64,000 nt of DNA from Larkinella rosea (GCF_003858635.1 NZ_RQJO01000010.1:186001-250000); one strand, 5' to 3'; positions 24,969 to 33,502 are shown, counted from the stretch's first letter. A program made the numbers and translations. Notes: generated by a model from the letters alone, not told the origin.

Positions 24969-25520
24969 TCAGGCAAGAGACTCCGGTGGCGGAGAAAAAA
25001 CCGGTAGACTCCGGCTGGAGAGATAAGAAATAAAGGAAGGAATTCGCACCTTCTCCTCCGTCCAGTTATACAGAAAGAACCAGATACGGGCGCGGCTGAT
25101 GGGCGAGTACTCCTTGAGAAATAACTTTAGCAGATTGTTGGCTTTTTTGGCGGTTTCGGAGGTTCCGGTGGCAAATTGCTCTTTCACAAACGACAGCAAA
25201 TCCCGCTGGAAGAATGATTTGGTCTTGTTGACATAGCCGGAAATGTGCAGCGTATCGCCCGTTACATCCAAATTGACGATTTCATAATAGCTGCCCCGGT
25301 ATTTGAAGCCTTCCGGTTTATGTTGCGTCAAAATGGCTTCATTCGGGTGTTTTTGCAGTGGAATCTGAAATTCAACGATGTGATCTACTGAGGAAAAAAC
25401 CGTCAATCGCTCCGATAATTCGTGTTGTTCCTGCCATTGCACACTGAACAACACCAGCAAGTGCCCCAGCATGTGGTATAGCAAAACGACGAATAAACCG
25501 AACGAGATAAACCGTTTCAC
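24969..25520 (-). CDS. Small signal-anchored hypothetical protein at head of the cluster
   Basis: 183 residues with a GTG start (25518-25520); no in-frame ATG lies between it and the upstream promoter. One hydrophobic segment (FISFGLFVVLLYHMLGHLLVL) acts as signal or anchor. The middle holds KYRGSYYEIVNLDVTGDTLH, and the tail ends in VFSPPPESLA. From memory, this layout (anchor, YEIV..GDT core, PPP tail) recurs in small Bacteroidota proteins encoded at the head of TonB-receptor loci; I know no function. The tail also includes W-rich YNWTEEKVR. It is the likely first gene of the 25520-to-9080 cluster. Confidence 0.7.
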   Translation of the reverse strand: MKRFISFGLFVVLLYHMLGHLLVLFSVQWQEQHELSERLTVFSSVDHIVEFQIPLQKHPNEAILTQHKPEGFKYRGSYYEIVNLDVTGDTLHISGYVNKTKSFFQRDLLSFVKEQFATGTSETAKKANNLLKLFLKEYSPISRARIWFFLYNWTEEKVRIPSFISYLSSRSLPVFSPPPESLA

Positions 25521-25545
25521 AAATCTTTGTTTGGCAATTTTTACT

Positions 25546-25553
25546 CAAATATA
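25546..25553 (-). promoter_or_regulatory. Putative -7 box of the long cluster
   Basis: The minus strand reads TATATTTG, matching TAnnTTTG, about 25 bases before the GTG start at 25520. A TTGAC lies further upstream than the usual 19-base spacing, so the -33 element is uncertain. It would drive the gene at 24969 and perhaps the whole minus-strand cluster. Confidence 0.5.
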
Positions 25554-25651
25554 CTTACATCCTTGAAATCTTACTACTTTTTGTCAATATTTTCAAGTTA
25601 CTTTTCCGGACATACAGGAAAGTACTGGCACCGGTAAAAGTAACCCAATAT

Positions 25652-25668
25652 AAACCGCCAGACGGTTT
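25652..25668 (-). terminator. Small hairpin after the DUF3616 gene
   Basis: AAACCG (25652-25657), loop CCAGA, CGGTTT (25663-25668). It lies 36 bases past the DUF3616 stop. It has a T-run on the plus strand, but on the minus strand it is followed only by ATATT, so it is at best a weak terminator for that gene. It is one of several inverted pairs of the AAACCG word. Confidence 0.35.
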
Positions 25669-25703
25669 TTTCCAATTACAGAGTCTGAAAACCGGTTTAT
25701 CCG

Positions 25704-26861
25704 TTACCGAGCCAGCAAAAAAATATCGGCTTTAAAGCCATCTGAGCCCAGTTTGCGGCCCAGCAACGGATTCTCCGTTGCGTCATTCACAATCAGCAGG
25801 GCGTCCGTTTCCAGGCCATCCGCCGAGAAAAAGGTCATTCCTTCCGGGTGATCTTCGCCTTTTCCGAACGGAAGAGAGGCAACTTCGATCAGTTTTTCCC
25901 GGAAAACGAGACTTTCCCGGTTGGCCAGAATGCCGTCTCTCCACCGAAAAACCGTCACCGGCCCATCCAGAACCATCGTTGGTCCCGCCATAATGAGCAG
26001 GTCATTTCCCTGCACACACAGATCGCGAATGCCCAGCCCATCCAGTTCAAAAAAGTGTTTCCGATACCGTCGTGGTTCGCCATCGGCGCGTTCAAACGAC
26101 CGAAGTGTTAATAATGCCGGTTCGTCGTCCGCTTCAACCTCCAATTCCAGAATAATCGCCCAGCCTCGCAGAACCGGTCCCCGAAGGCCTACAAAAACGT
26201 GATTACCGGCCACCGCCAGCCCTTCGATGTCGAAACCATTGTCTTTCCCCGGAATGGCCAGGAAGTCCTTAACGTGTTCGTCAGCCTCTTCGTGCTTTTC
26301 TCCCTTTAAAATCTGGGTCAGCAGACTGCTTTTTTCATTTCCCGGTAATTGGGCGGCCCTTCGTTCTGCCTCCGGCTGCCGGACTTTCTTTTTCAGCCCA
26401 AAATGCCCCGGTTTATCCTCCGGCACGAGAGGGATTCGCGCCAACAAAAACCGGTTTCCTTTGACTTTTACATCCGTCAGATTCCGAATCGTCGTCTCCG
26501 GCAAATCATTTTCATCGGCTTTGGTCCGCTTCAGGCTATGAGATCCCACCAGCCAGAGGTATCCGTCGGCACAATAAAGTCCCTCAATATCCACTTCCTT
26601 GATGTCGCCGGAGGCTGGCGAAACCGGGAGGTTGAGGAAATCCACCAACGCGAAGGAAGTATGATTACCGAACTGATAAATTCCATTCTCATCCTGACCA
26701 AGCAGGAAAAGGCGTTCCAGGCTAACCGTTTCGTCGTTTGCAACCCAGAGTGTTTGGCCAATCTGGGCCACTGCCGACAGGCCGTCGGTTAGTTTTTTTT
26801 CACTGATCAGGTTGTTTACCGCCGGATCAAATTGCAGATGGGCAAAACCAAGGATTTCCAT
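25704..26861 (-). CDS. DUF3616 domain protein
   Basis: 385 residues, no signal peptide, so cytosolic. It shows the DUF3616 pattern: DGLSAVAQIGQTLWVANDET, then KEVDIEGLYCADGYLWLVGSHS, NGFDIEGLAVAGNHVFVGLRGPV, and DHPEGMTFF near the end. The repeated 'IEGL' blades suggest a beta-propeller. A lysine/glutamate-rich insert (about 170-205) separates the halves. The biochemical role of the family is unknown to me. It stands alone, with 182 bases before the cluster promoter downstream and 173 bases to the DUF2490 gene upstream. Confidence 0.85.
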   Translation of the reverse strand: MEILGFAHLQFDPAVNNLISEKKLTDGLSAVAQIGQTLWVANDETVSLERLFLLGQDENGIYQFGNHTSFALVDFLNLPVSPASGDIKEVDIEGLYCADGYLWLVGSHSLKRTKADENDLPETTIRNLTDVKVKGNRFLLARIPLVPEDKPGHFGLKKKVRQPEAERRAAQLPGNEKSSLLTQILKGEKHEEADEHVKDFLAIPGKDNGFDIEGLAVAGNHVFVGLRGPVLRGWAIILELEVEADDEPALLTLRSFERADGEPRRYRKHFFELDGLGIRDLCVQGNDLLIMAGPTMVLDGPVTVFRWRDGILANRESLVFREKLIEVASLPFGKGEDHPEGMTFFSADGLETDALLIVNDATENPLLGRKLGSDGFKADIFLLAR

Positions 26862-27034
26862 ACAAAAAGTAGATTGGAGAGTTCGGTGAGCGGTTCCGAA
26901 CCGGTAGATCCGTGGAACCGAAACAGCGCAATGAACAGATTACTTCTGGCTTGTATGGGATAGTTTCTTCGAAGGTAGCAACTTATTGACTCACTTATTC
27001 AATCAGTTACTACCGTTTAGTAAAAGCCGCCGGC

Positions 27035-27805
27035 TCAATATGGGGTGTACAACCAAACCAATAGATCGTCTAACCGAAAGGTGGTGCTGTACGAAACCTG
27101 AAACAGATGCAGATACCGGTGATCCCGGTGCGGGTTTCGAACCAGGTTCTGGAGCATATAACCCGCTTCGATCCGACCGGTTTTGGCGGTTGTGTACCCC
27201 AGGCCAACAAAGGACCAGTTTTCCCCACAAAACGCGTTTTTCGAACTGATTGGGCTGTTGGTGGCACCTGTCAGGCAAAGAAAAAATTCGTGGGAGGCCG
27301 TAAGGGAAAAACCGTGCTTCTGCTTTTTTGAATCGAACAAAGGCAAATTATACCCCAGCTGATACCGGAATAAGGTAGCTTTGGACTGACTATCCGTCTT
27401 TTTGTTCAGTGGATACCGCTCTTCGTACCGCAACCTATGCGTCAGACGACCGGCTGGCAGCGGATGGTTGTAGCCGGTCTGCGCCCAAAGGCGGTTTTCA
27501 TTGACCCGCAGCCCAAACAGATTATGGCGGGCAAAGGCATATCCAACGGCGGCAGTCCAGTCTGGTTTTAAATTGTAAATGACTCCCGGTTGAATGTATA
27601 GTTGCAACTGCGTGGCCGGGTAATGAACATTCTCAATAGTTCGGTCAAAGGCATCGACCGTGGACGAAGCCATGACGTTGTACAGAAATTTTGAATGGAT
27701 CACACCGGTTTGGGAAACCGACGGAAAAAAACCAAAAAAATGCAGCGGTTGAGCCGCCAGTACCTGACTCGACAGCGTCAACAAAATCACTAAAACAGGC
27801 TTCAT
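27035..27805 (-). CDS. DUF2490 outer-membrane protein
   Basis: 256 residues. The signal peptide is MKPVLVILLTLSSQVLA, cleaved near AAQ. The chain then alternates strands typical of an 8-12-stranded barrel (QLQLYIQPGVIYNLKPDWTAAVGY, cut here to its main features). The motifs RLRYEERYP and the C-terminal HLFQVSYSTTF fit DUF2490. Position in the outer membrane is likely; function is unknown. It is followed on the same strand by the intergenic space before DUF3616 and is 66 bases downstream of the glycine-rich exported protein, so the two may be co-transcribed. Confidence 0.75.
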   Translation of the reverse strand: MKPVLVILLTLSSQVLAAQPLHFFGFFPSVSQTGVIHSKFLYNVMASSTVDAFDRTIENVHYPATQLQLYIQPGVIYNLKPDWTAAVGYAFARHNLFGLRVNENRLWAQTGYNHPLPAGRLTHRLRYEERYPLNKKTDSQSKATLFRYQLGYNLPLFDSKKQKHGFSLTASHEFFLCLTGATNSPISSKNAFCGENWSFVGLGYTTAKTGRIEAGYMLQNLVRNPHRDHRYLHLFQVSYSTTFRLDDLLVWLYTPY

Positions 27806-27871
27806 GGTAAGACAGTAGAACGGAAAATTGCTCTACACAACGTACCAAAAGCTATGCCAGTTGACAGCCTA

Positions 27872-28693
27872 TTATTGAGCCGCCAGATCGACGGTTAACG
27901 AAAACCGGGTTGGCGACATCGTCGGGCCGCTGTAACCGCCCCCGCCCCCACCGTAGCCATAGCCACCGTAACCGCCATACCCGCCATAGCCACGACGTCC
28001 ATACATACCACCCATGCCGCCCATGCCCATATTACTGGAGTTCGACATGCTTTGTTTGGGTTTTTCGGCCACACCGGATTCAAAACTGATGGGCAGTGGC
28101 GTACCCGGTTTTGCGTTGATCAACGCCAGCGGAATAGTCAACTGGTACACCAACCGTCCCGCTTTGTCTTCCAGCTTTCCTGTAATACCTGATGGGTCGC
28201 GGGAAGCAGGCACAAGCATCTCGTCTTCGGCCACCAGCCGAATGAGTTTCATTTCAATTTTCCGATCGATCATCTGCTTCATCATGGTCGCCTTGTCGGT
28301 CGGTCCGGCTTTGGGGCCCATCGACAGGGGCCGACCGGTGGCGGGGTCCATTTCTTCCGCGAGCGGAAACTGAATGCCTTTCCAGTTTTTCCGTTTGCCC
28401 TTTTGATCAAGCCAGATCGTGCTGCCAAACAACAGGGATTTGAATTGATCCTGATCGTTGTCTAACTGGATGGTCAGAAACAATTTATCGGCGTTGTTGG
28501 TCGCCACGACGTGAACCTTGGCACCTTCCAGGTACACTTCATTGGGCGCAGCCCCTTTACCGGTCACTGTATCGGCGGAGGCTTCCGCCACCGGTGCAGC
28601 CGCCCAGGTACTTTTCACCGATCCTGATTTTTGACCAAATGACAGTGTCGCCGTCAAAACGAGTGCCATACCGATCCACGCTTTTCCTTTCAT
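27872..28693 (-). CDS. Exported protein with Gly/Tyr/Met-rich tail
   Basis: 273 residues from the ATG at 28691-28693. That start gives a standard signal peptide (MKGKAWIGMALVLTATLSFGQ), whereas the frame start at 28777 adds a charged leader. Residues about 40-215 form a globular domain (VYLEGAKVHVVATNNADKLF, LLFGSTIWLDQKGKR) resembling the DOMON-like/CBM9-like folds of Bacteroidota hypothetical proteins. The tail (about 220-260) is GMGGMGGMYGRRGYGG followed by repeated GGY units, a flexible low-complexity linker. It ends with RFSLTVDLAAQ. I do not know its function. Periplasmic or surface location is likely. Confidence 0.7.
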   Translation of the reverse strand: MKGKAWIGMALVLTATLSFGQKSGSVKSTWAAAPVAEASADTVTGKGAAPNEVYLEGAKVHVVATNNADKLFLTIQLDNDQDQFKSLLFGSTIWLDQKGKRKNWKGIQFPLAEEMDPATGRPLSMGPKAGPTDKATMMKQMIDRKIEMKLIRLVAEDEMLVPASRDPSGITGKLEDKAGRLVYQLTIPLALINAKPGTPLPISFESGVAEKPKQSMSNSSNMGMGGMGGMYGRRGYGGYGGYGGYGYGGGGGGYSGPTMSPTRFSLTVDLAAQ

Positions 28694-28811
28694 TGCCTGA
28701 GTTGAGAATTTAGTTAGGAGACCAGGTCTGCACCTCGTTTCATTCGGGTTTGCTAAGGTACGGGTTTTTCGCGGCAACGAATGGGTCTGGGTGGAGATTT
28801 CCCATTTTGGT

Positions 28812-30287
28812 TCATCGCAGACTCTTCACGGCTTTTGCGAGCAGAAAAACCGCCTGTTCGAGTTCGCCCGGATTCATCGACGCAAAGCCCAGCCGCACGT
28901 GGGAACTCTGCGTTTTTTCGTAGTAATAATTTTCGCCCGAATCCAGCCACAATCCCAGCGCTGCGGCCCGCTCGGCCACGGTTTTGCTCGTCAGGTTGCC
29001 AGTGTAGGTCGCCCAGACGCCCATGCCCCCGTCCGGCACATCGAACTGAATTTCTTCCGCTACCTGGTCGCGCAGGAGTTGGCAAAGCACATCCCGGCGT
29101 TCGTGGTAAATTTTGTTGGCCTTTCGCAGGTGCCGGTTGATGTCGCCATTTTTGAGCAGATTCGCCATGGCTTCTTCCAGCAAGCTCTCGCCCTGGCGAT
29201 CAATCAGGTACCGCAGGCGCGTGGCCCGTTCAATCAGGTTTTCCGGTGCCACCAAAAACCCAATCCGAATGGCCGGAGCAATGGTTTTGCAAAAGGAACC
29301 CGCATAAATGACCGATCCATCCTGATCGACGCTCGCCAGCGGCAACACCGGGCTGGAAGCATAATGGAAATCGTAATCATAATCGTCTTCCAGCACCGCA
29401 AAACCGTATTGGGCCGACAACGTCAGCAACTGCATCCGTCGTTCGGGGCTGAGGGTAACGCTGGTGGGCTGGTGGTGGTGTGGCACCACATACAAGAGCC
29501 GAACTTTTTTACGACGACAAATGGCCTCCACGACATCCATATCCATGCCCCGTGCATCGACCGGCACGCACTGAATCCGCGCACCCGCCTGTTCAAACAC
29601 ATCATTCGCTCCGAAAAAACCAGGATCGCCCACCATAACCGTATCGCCCGGGCTGATCAGCAATTGCCCAACCAGATACATCGCCATTTGGGCTCCTTTG
29701 GTAATCAGGATGTTGTCGGGTGAGATGTGCAGCCCGCGGGTATCGTTCAGGAAACGGGCCAATTCGATGCGGAGGTTTTCGGAACCCTGCGCCGGTCCGT
29801 AGCTTAAAAATTTCCGGGTAAACTGAAAATTGGCAAACCGGCGGTATTCCCGGATCAGCAAGTCCGTGGGCGTCAGCCGGGTATCCGGAAACCCATTGTC
29901 GAACACCCGCACCGATTTCCGGACACCCGGCACCGAGCGCAGCGGAGGAAGTCTTGTTTTCGGAAGTTCGAATAAAGTTTGATTGGGATAACTGTCCGGG
30001 ATTCGGTTCGTTGGGATTGGACGCGGTTTCACTTCTGGCAAGTGCGACACCACAAATACACCTTTGCGCGGTCTGGTTTCAATCCAGCTCTGGGCGTAGA
30101 GTTCGTCATAGGCGGCCCGAACGGTTTTGCGCTGAATCTGAAGCTGTTCCGCCAGCTCCCGACTACCGGGCAATTGCGCGCCAGGCCGGATGCTGCCCCG
30201 CTGAATGTGCGCAATAATCTCCCCGGCAATCTGCACATAAACCGGTAAAGCAAGTGTCCTGTCGACCGTGATGGCGAGTTGTTGCAT
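28812..30287 (-). CDS. MocR-type transcriptional regulator (GntR HTH + aminotransferase domain)
   Basis: 491 residues. The N-terminal GntR winged helix (about 8-80) contains PVYVQIAGEIIAHIQRG and GSRELAEQLQIQRKTVRAAY. A linker leads to a fold-type I aminotransferase domain (about 115-491) with the PLP lysine near Lys334 in YAGSFCKTIAPAIRIG and the usual LEDDYDYDF. The architecture is that of PdxR/GabR-like MocR regulators, which bind PLP (or a PLP adduct) and control a nearby gene. It is transcribed divergently from the AhpD-like gene at 30381, which is its most likely target. Two dyads lie in the shared promoter region. Confidence 0.9.
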   Translation of the reverse strand: MQQLAITVDRTLALPVYVQIAGEIIAHIQRGSIRPGAQLPGSRELAEQLQIQRKTVRAAYDELYAQSWIETRPRKGVFVVSHLPEVKPRPIPTNRIPDSYPNQTLFELPKTRLPPLRSVPGVRKSVRVFDNGFPDTRLTPTDLLIREYRRFANFQFTRKFLSYGPAQGSENLRIELARFLNDTRGLHISPDNILITKGAQMAMYLVGQLLISPGDTVMVGDPGFFGANDVFEQAGARIQCVPVDARGMDMDVVEAICRRKKVRLLYVVPHHHQPTSVTLSPERRMQLLTLSAQYGFAVLEDDYDYDFHYASSPVLPLASVDQDGSVIYAGSFCKTIAPAIRIGFLVAPENLIERATRLRYLIDRQGESLLEEAMANLLKNGDINRHLRKANKIYHERRDVLCQLLRDQVAEEIQFDVPDGGMGVWATYTGNLTSKTVAERAAALGLWLDSGENYYYEKTQSSHVRLGFASMNPGELEQAVFLLAKAVKSLR

Positions 30288-30318
30288 ATCGATCTGGGCT
30301 ATTTCGATTAAATACTGT

Positions 30319-30354
30319 GGGCTACAAAGCTAGCCCAGCTGGGTGGTATTTTTG
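30319..30354. promoter_or_regulatory. Divergent promoter/operator between MocR and AhpD-like genes
   Basis: The region holds GGGCTA-N6-TAGCCC (30319-30336) and the palindrome CCCAGCTGGG (30334-30343). A minus-strand -7 box TAGCTTTG (30325-30332) serves the regulator, and a plus-strand -7 box TATTTTTG (30347-30354) serves the AhpD-like gene. Overlap of the dyads with the boxes suggests control of both genes by the MocR protein. The boxes are seen; the operator role is inferred. Confidence 0.45.
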
Positions 30355-30380
30355 TCAGAAAAAAGATTTTCTCCACCACG

Positions 30381-30821
30381 ATGAAAAAGCGAATTCGAAT
30401 CCGGGAAGCCAATCCGGCGGCTTATCAAGCCATGCTGGCCTTGGATAGTTACTTAGCCCAAACGAACCTCAGTCAAACCCTCCGAGACTTAATTAAAATT
30501 CGGAGCTCCCAACTTAATCACTGCGCATTTTGCATCGATAAACATACGAAAGAAGCACGCGCACACGGCGAAACCGAACGACGGATTTATAACCTGAGTA
30601 CCTGGCACGAAACCCCGTTTTTCTCGGAGGAAGAACGAGCGGTTTTAGCCTTAACGGAAGCCGTGACGTTCATTGCCAGCCGGGGAGTTCCGGACGAGGT
30701 CTATGACGCGGTCGCGGCTCATTTTAGTGATTCCCAGATTGCGGATCTCATTCTGGCGATTAGTTCCATCAACACCTGGAACCGCTTTGGCATCGGAACG
30801 CAGCTGTCTCCGCCCCTGTAA
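30381..30821 (+). CDS. AhpD-like carboxymuconolactone decarboxylase family protein (copy 4)
   Basis: 146 residues, the compact AhpD-like form. It begins MKKRIRIREANPAAYQAM and carries NHCAFCIDKHT, giving Cys48, Cys51 and His55. These are followed by ARAHGETERRIYNLSTWHETPFF, typical of the alkylhydroperoxidase-like proteins that reduce peroxides through the CxxC pair. It is cytosolic. It is divergent from the MocR regulator at 28812, with 93 bases between, and ends three bases before the convergent transglycosylase gene. It belongs to a different subfamily from the three AhpD-like proteins of the long cluster, being shorter and lacking the ERELIA start. Confidence 0.85.
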   Translation: MKKRIRIREANPAAYQAMLALDSYLAQTNLSQTLRDLIKIRSSQLNHCAFCIDKHTKEARAHGETERRIYNLSTWHETPFFSEEERAVLALTEAVTFIASRGVPDEVYDAVAAHFSDSQIADLILAISSINTWNRFGIGTQLSPPL

Positions 30822-30824
30822 GAC

Positions 30825-32030
30825 TCACAACGCCTTCCAGGTCAGAATCCAGCCCGCCTTCAGCGCGTCCAGATCCGGTAACGGAATACCGCTTTGACCC
30901 GTCGACACATCGACGGCCGTCATCGCCAGCGGAACGAGCGTCCGGCTTTGCAACGACCAGATTTTCTGGGCGCGCAGGTACATTTTCCCGTTGCGGGAGT
31001 CCACCGATTCGATCACCGCGTAGAGTAAATCGCCTTCGTCGAAACGCAGATTACCCACGTCCCGCCCGCTCGTCAGGTTGAAAACCCAGACCTGACCGGG
31101 TTGGACGCTTCCGGCTTCGACCAGTTTCGCCCGCAAACCCGAATGAATCAGTGCCGATAGGCTTGCCAGGTGGAGTTCGTCCAATTTCTGGCGGGCTGCT
31201 GCTGCCAGATTAGGCAAAGTCAGGCGCGTGTTTCCTCCTTCGTGCCCGATGACCGCGTCAAGATCCTCCACCGAAACCAGTGCCGATTCAGGGTCGTCCC
31301 CTTCTTCGCCCGGCAGCGGATTGCTCAGATAGGCAATGGCTTCCGCGCTGATCAGGTTGTCGTAGGCCCTGTAATTCGTCAGTAATTCTTTAAAAGCCAC
31401 AATCCGGTAGAGGTAATGATTGGTTTCGGGATTCAGGTCCAGGTAATAATAATCCGACTCCCGTTGCCGACGGATGTTTTTCAGCAGATTACCGATTCCC
31501 ATGTTATAGGCCGCTGCAACCAATGTCCAGGAACCCAACTGGTTGTGCAGGTAGCGTAAATAGCGACAGGCCGCATCGGTGGACTTTTGCAGATCGCGTC
31601 GTTCGTCATTCCCCGCCTGAATGACCAGACCCAGTTCGCGGGCCGTTGCTGGCATGAGCTGCCAATAGCCCACTGCTCCTTTCGGCGAAACGGCCCGGCT
31701 TTGCAACGCGCTCTCAACCAACGGCAGAAACTTAAAATCCGGCGGAATCTGGTACGATTCCAGAATAGGTTCAATGGCCGGAAAAAAACCGGCCGCCCGG
31801 ATGCGGAGCCGGGACAGGGAGCGGTTTGGGGTGGCATGAGCCGCCAGCAATTTCACCAGCCGCCGGGCCACCCGGTGTTCGTGCGTCGGTACGGTTTCTC
31901 CGCAAAAATAAACCGGCGGCAACTCATTCGGTTTGCCGGAACCAACCAACCCTTCACGGTTTGTCACGCTGCGGGCTCCCGGGCCGAAACACAGTCCGGC
32001 CAACAACATCACTCCCAATCCGAATCGCAT
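30825..32030 (-). CDS. Lytic transglycosylase (MltD/SLT type), copy 1
   Basis: 401 residues. The signal peptide is MRFGLGVMLLAGLCFGPGA. The SLT domain lies at about 95-235, with catalytic Glu106 in FLPLVESAL, then PKGAVGYWQLMPATARELG and AAYNMGIG, the three classic motifs of family-1 lytic transglycosylases. It would cleave peptidoglycan glycan strands to 1,6-anhydro products in the periplasm. The C-terminal 150 residues show no LysM repeat. A shared N-terminal YFCGETVP/QFCGEFVP motif links it with the paralogue at 32273. The two tandem genes are separated by a strong terminator. Confidence 0.88.
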   Translation of the reverse strand: MRFGLGVMLLAGLCFGPGARSVTNREGLVGSGKPNELPPVYFCGETVPTHEHRVARRLVKLLAAHATPNRSLSRLRIRAAGFFPAIEPILESYQIPPDFKFLPLVESALQSRAVSPKGAVGYWQLMPATARELGLVIQAGNDERRDLQKSTDAACRYLRYLHNQLGSWTLVAAAYNMGIGNLLKNIRRQRESDYYYLDLNPETNHYLYRIVAFKELLTNYRAYDNLISAEAIAYLSNPLPGEEGDDPESALVSVEDLDAVIGHEGGNTRLTLPNLAAAARQKLDELHLASLSALIHSGLRAKLVEAGSVQPGQVWVFNLTSGRDVGNLRFDEGDLLYAVIESVDSRNGKMYLRAQKIWSLQSRTLVPLAMTAVDVSTGQSGIPLPDLDALKAGWILTWKAL

Positions 32031-32220
32031 GGTACACAGAGGATTTATGCTTAGACGGAACGAGTCGGGCGGAGTAACGCATACCCGGTCAGGGGCGTTA
32101 TATCGGCAAAAAAGGTAAACTTGAAGTTACTTCATTACTGCTTTCATAACTTTATAATTCTCTATTTCAGCGCATTCCAACCGAGGTAGAATTCTGAATT
32201 AACGCGATCGGTAGTACATC

Positions 32221-32250
32221 AAAAAAGGGGACGCAAGCGTCCCCTTTTTT
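32221..32250. terminator. Strong bidirectional terminator between the transglycosylase genes
   Basis: A perfect 14-bp inverted repeat AAAAAAGGGGACGC / GCGTCCCCTTTTTT with a two-base AA centre. The A-run and T-run make it work in either direction. It lies 23 bases past the stop of the transglycosylase at 32273 (minus strand). Confidence 0.9.
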
Positions 32251-32272
32251 GAAAATCCGGAATGGTTCCGTT

Positions 32273-33355
32273 TCACACCCAGTCCCAATCGAATAAGGGT
32301 TGAATTTTGCGTTTTGCGGCCAGAAATACCTGCCACAACCGCGTCCGACGGAACCGCAATACCCGCAATCCGAGCAATCCGGCCATCGTTGCGGGCGTTT
32401 GCCCGGGCGAAGAGGTCATGGAAGCCGAACCGGCATCGGAAGTAGTGTTGTTTTCTTCCGGTTCGCCGACGATCTGGGCCAGGGTTTCCTCCAGAAAATT
32501 CCGGCTGCGGGGCCCCCAGGTAGGCTCTGGTTCAACACCAGGTCCACTGGACGGGCGGGAAAAAGGCAAAACACCCGGCTGAAACCGCTCGCCCGGCAAC
32601 GGTCGGGTCAGGTCGGCCAGCACGGCGGGCGACAGCATGTCGCTGTACATCCGCGGGCGGGTCAGCAATTCCTTGTAGGCCAGAACGCGGTACAGATACG
32701 TACTGGTTTCGCGGTGGAGCCGCAGGTTGTAATAACTCCGGACGCCCTGCTGATCGATGCGGTTTTGGACGTGGGTAACACCACTGTTGTAAGCAGCCGC
32801 CACCAACGTCCAGGAACCCAGTTCATGATGCAACTCCTGCAGGTACCGACAGGCGGCCACAGTCGATTTGTAGAGATCCCGGCGCTCATCGTTTCCTGGT
32901 CTGACAATTAGACCGAAATCGCGGGCGGTTTGGGGCATCAACTGCCAATAACCACCGGCTCCTTTTGGGGATGTGCTGGTACCCGACAGGTCGCTTTCGA
33001 CCAGAGGCAGGTACTTGAAATCTCTGGGAATATTGTACCTCACCAGAACCGGCTCGATGACCGGAAAAAACTTAACGGCTCGTTTCCGAAGCCGAAGCAG
33101 GTAGTCCCGATGACGGGATTGCTGTAGTAAAACGGTCACCCAGCGACGGGTAACATTGGATTGTCGGAGGGGGACAAACTCCCCGCAAAATTGAACCGGC
33201 TGTAGACTTTGAATGGTTGAAGTCCCCGGGACCATAACGCTGACGGTACCGTTGGAGTGGGACGTAAACTCCCTTGAATTTACGTCTTTGGCTGTCGCCA
33301 AACCGATCGGTTTGAGTGTCGACAGGATCAGAATAATACTAGCTTCTTTTATCAA
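32273..33355 (-). CDS. Lytic transglycosylase (MltD/SLT type), copy 2
   Basis: 360 residues with a TTG start at 33353-33355: an in-frame stop lies upstream and no ATG follows before the conserved region, while TTG gives a signal-like MIKEASIILILSTLKP. The SLT core matches copy 1: Glu120 in YLPLVESDL, then GAGGYWQLMPQTARDFG and AAYNSGVTH. It acts on peptidoglycan in the periplasm. The tail is proline-rich and ends in basic RKIQPLFDWDWV. It is followed by the 14-bp terminator, so it is not co-transcribed with copy 1. Confidence 0.83.
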   Translation of the reverse strand: MIKEASIILILSTLKPIGLATAKDVNSREFTSHSNGTVSVMVPGTSTIQSLQPVQFCGEFVPLRQSNVTRRWVTVLLQQSRHRDYLLRLRKRAVKFFPVIEPVLVRYNIPRDFKYLPLVESDLSGTSTSPKGAGGYWQLMPQTARDFGLIVRPGNDERRDLYKSTVAACRYLQELHHELGSWTLVAAAYNSGVTHVQNRIDQQGVRSYYNLRLHRETSTYLYRVLAYKELLTRPRMYSDMLSPAVLADLTRPLPGERFQPGVLPFSRPSSGPGVEPEPTWGPRSRNFLEETLAQIVGEPEENNTTSDAGSASMTSSPGQTPATMAGLLGLRVLRFRRTRLWQVFLAAKRKIQPLFDWDWV

Positions 33356-33502
33356 AACAGACTTAGTTGTTGTTTACGTCAACACGACGGTCACGGTTTA
33401 ATAAAAAGTCATTTCTACGAAGCTAGTTGATTTTCTGGACTTTACCAAATTTCGGTTCTGGTAAAATTACTAAACGGCAATTCTACTAACGCCATAGACC
33501 AC

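Noticed and set aside
9080-25520. Natural-product gene cluster suggested by the haloperoxidase-like gene
   Set aside because: No NRPS, PKS, terpene or RiPP core enzyme is present; import and catabolism or detoxification fits better.
28791-29723. 310-codon plus-strand frame
   Set aside because: Antisense to the MocR regulator, whose domains are fully recognisable.
33441-33465. Hairpin TTTACCA...TGGTAAA after recQ
   Set aside because: Seven-bp AT-rich stem without a following T-run on the minus strand; too weak to call a terminator.
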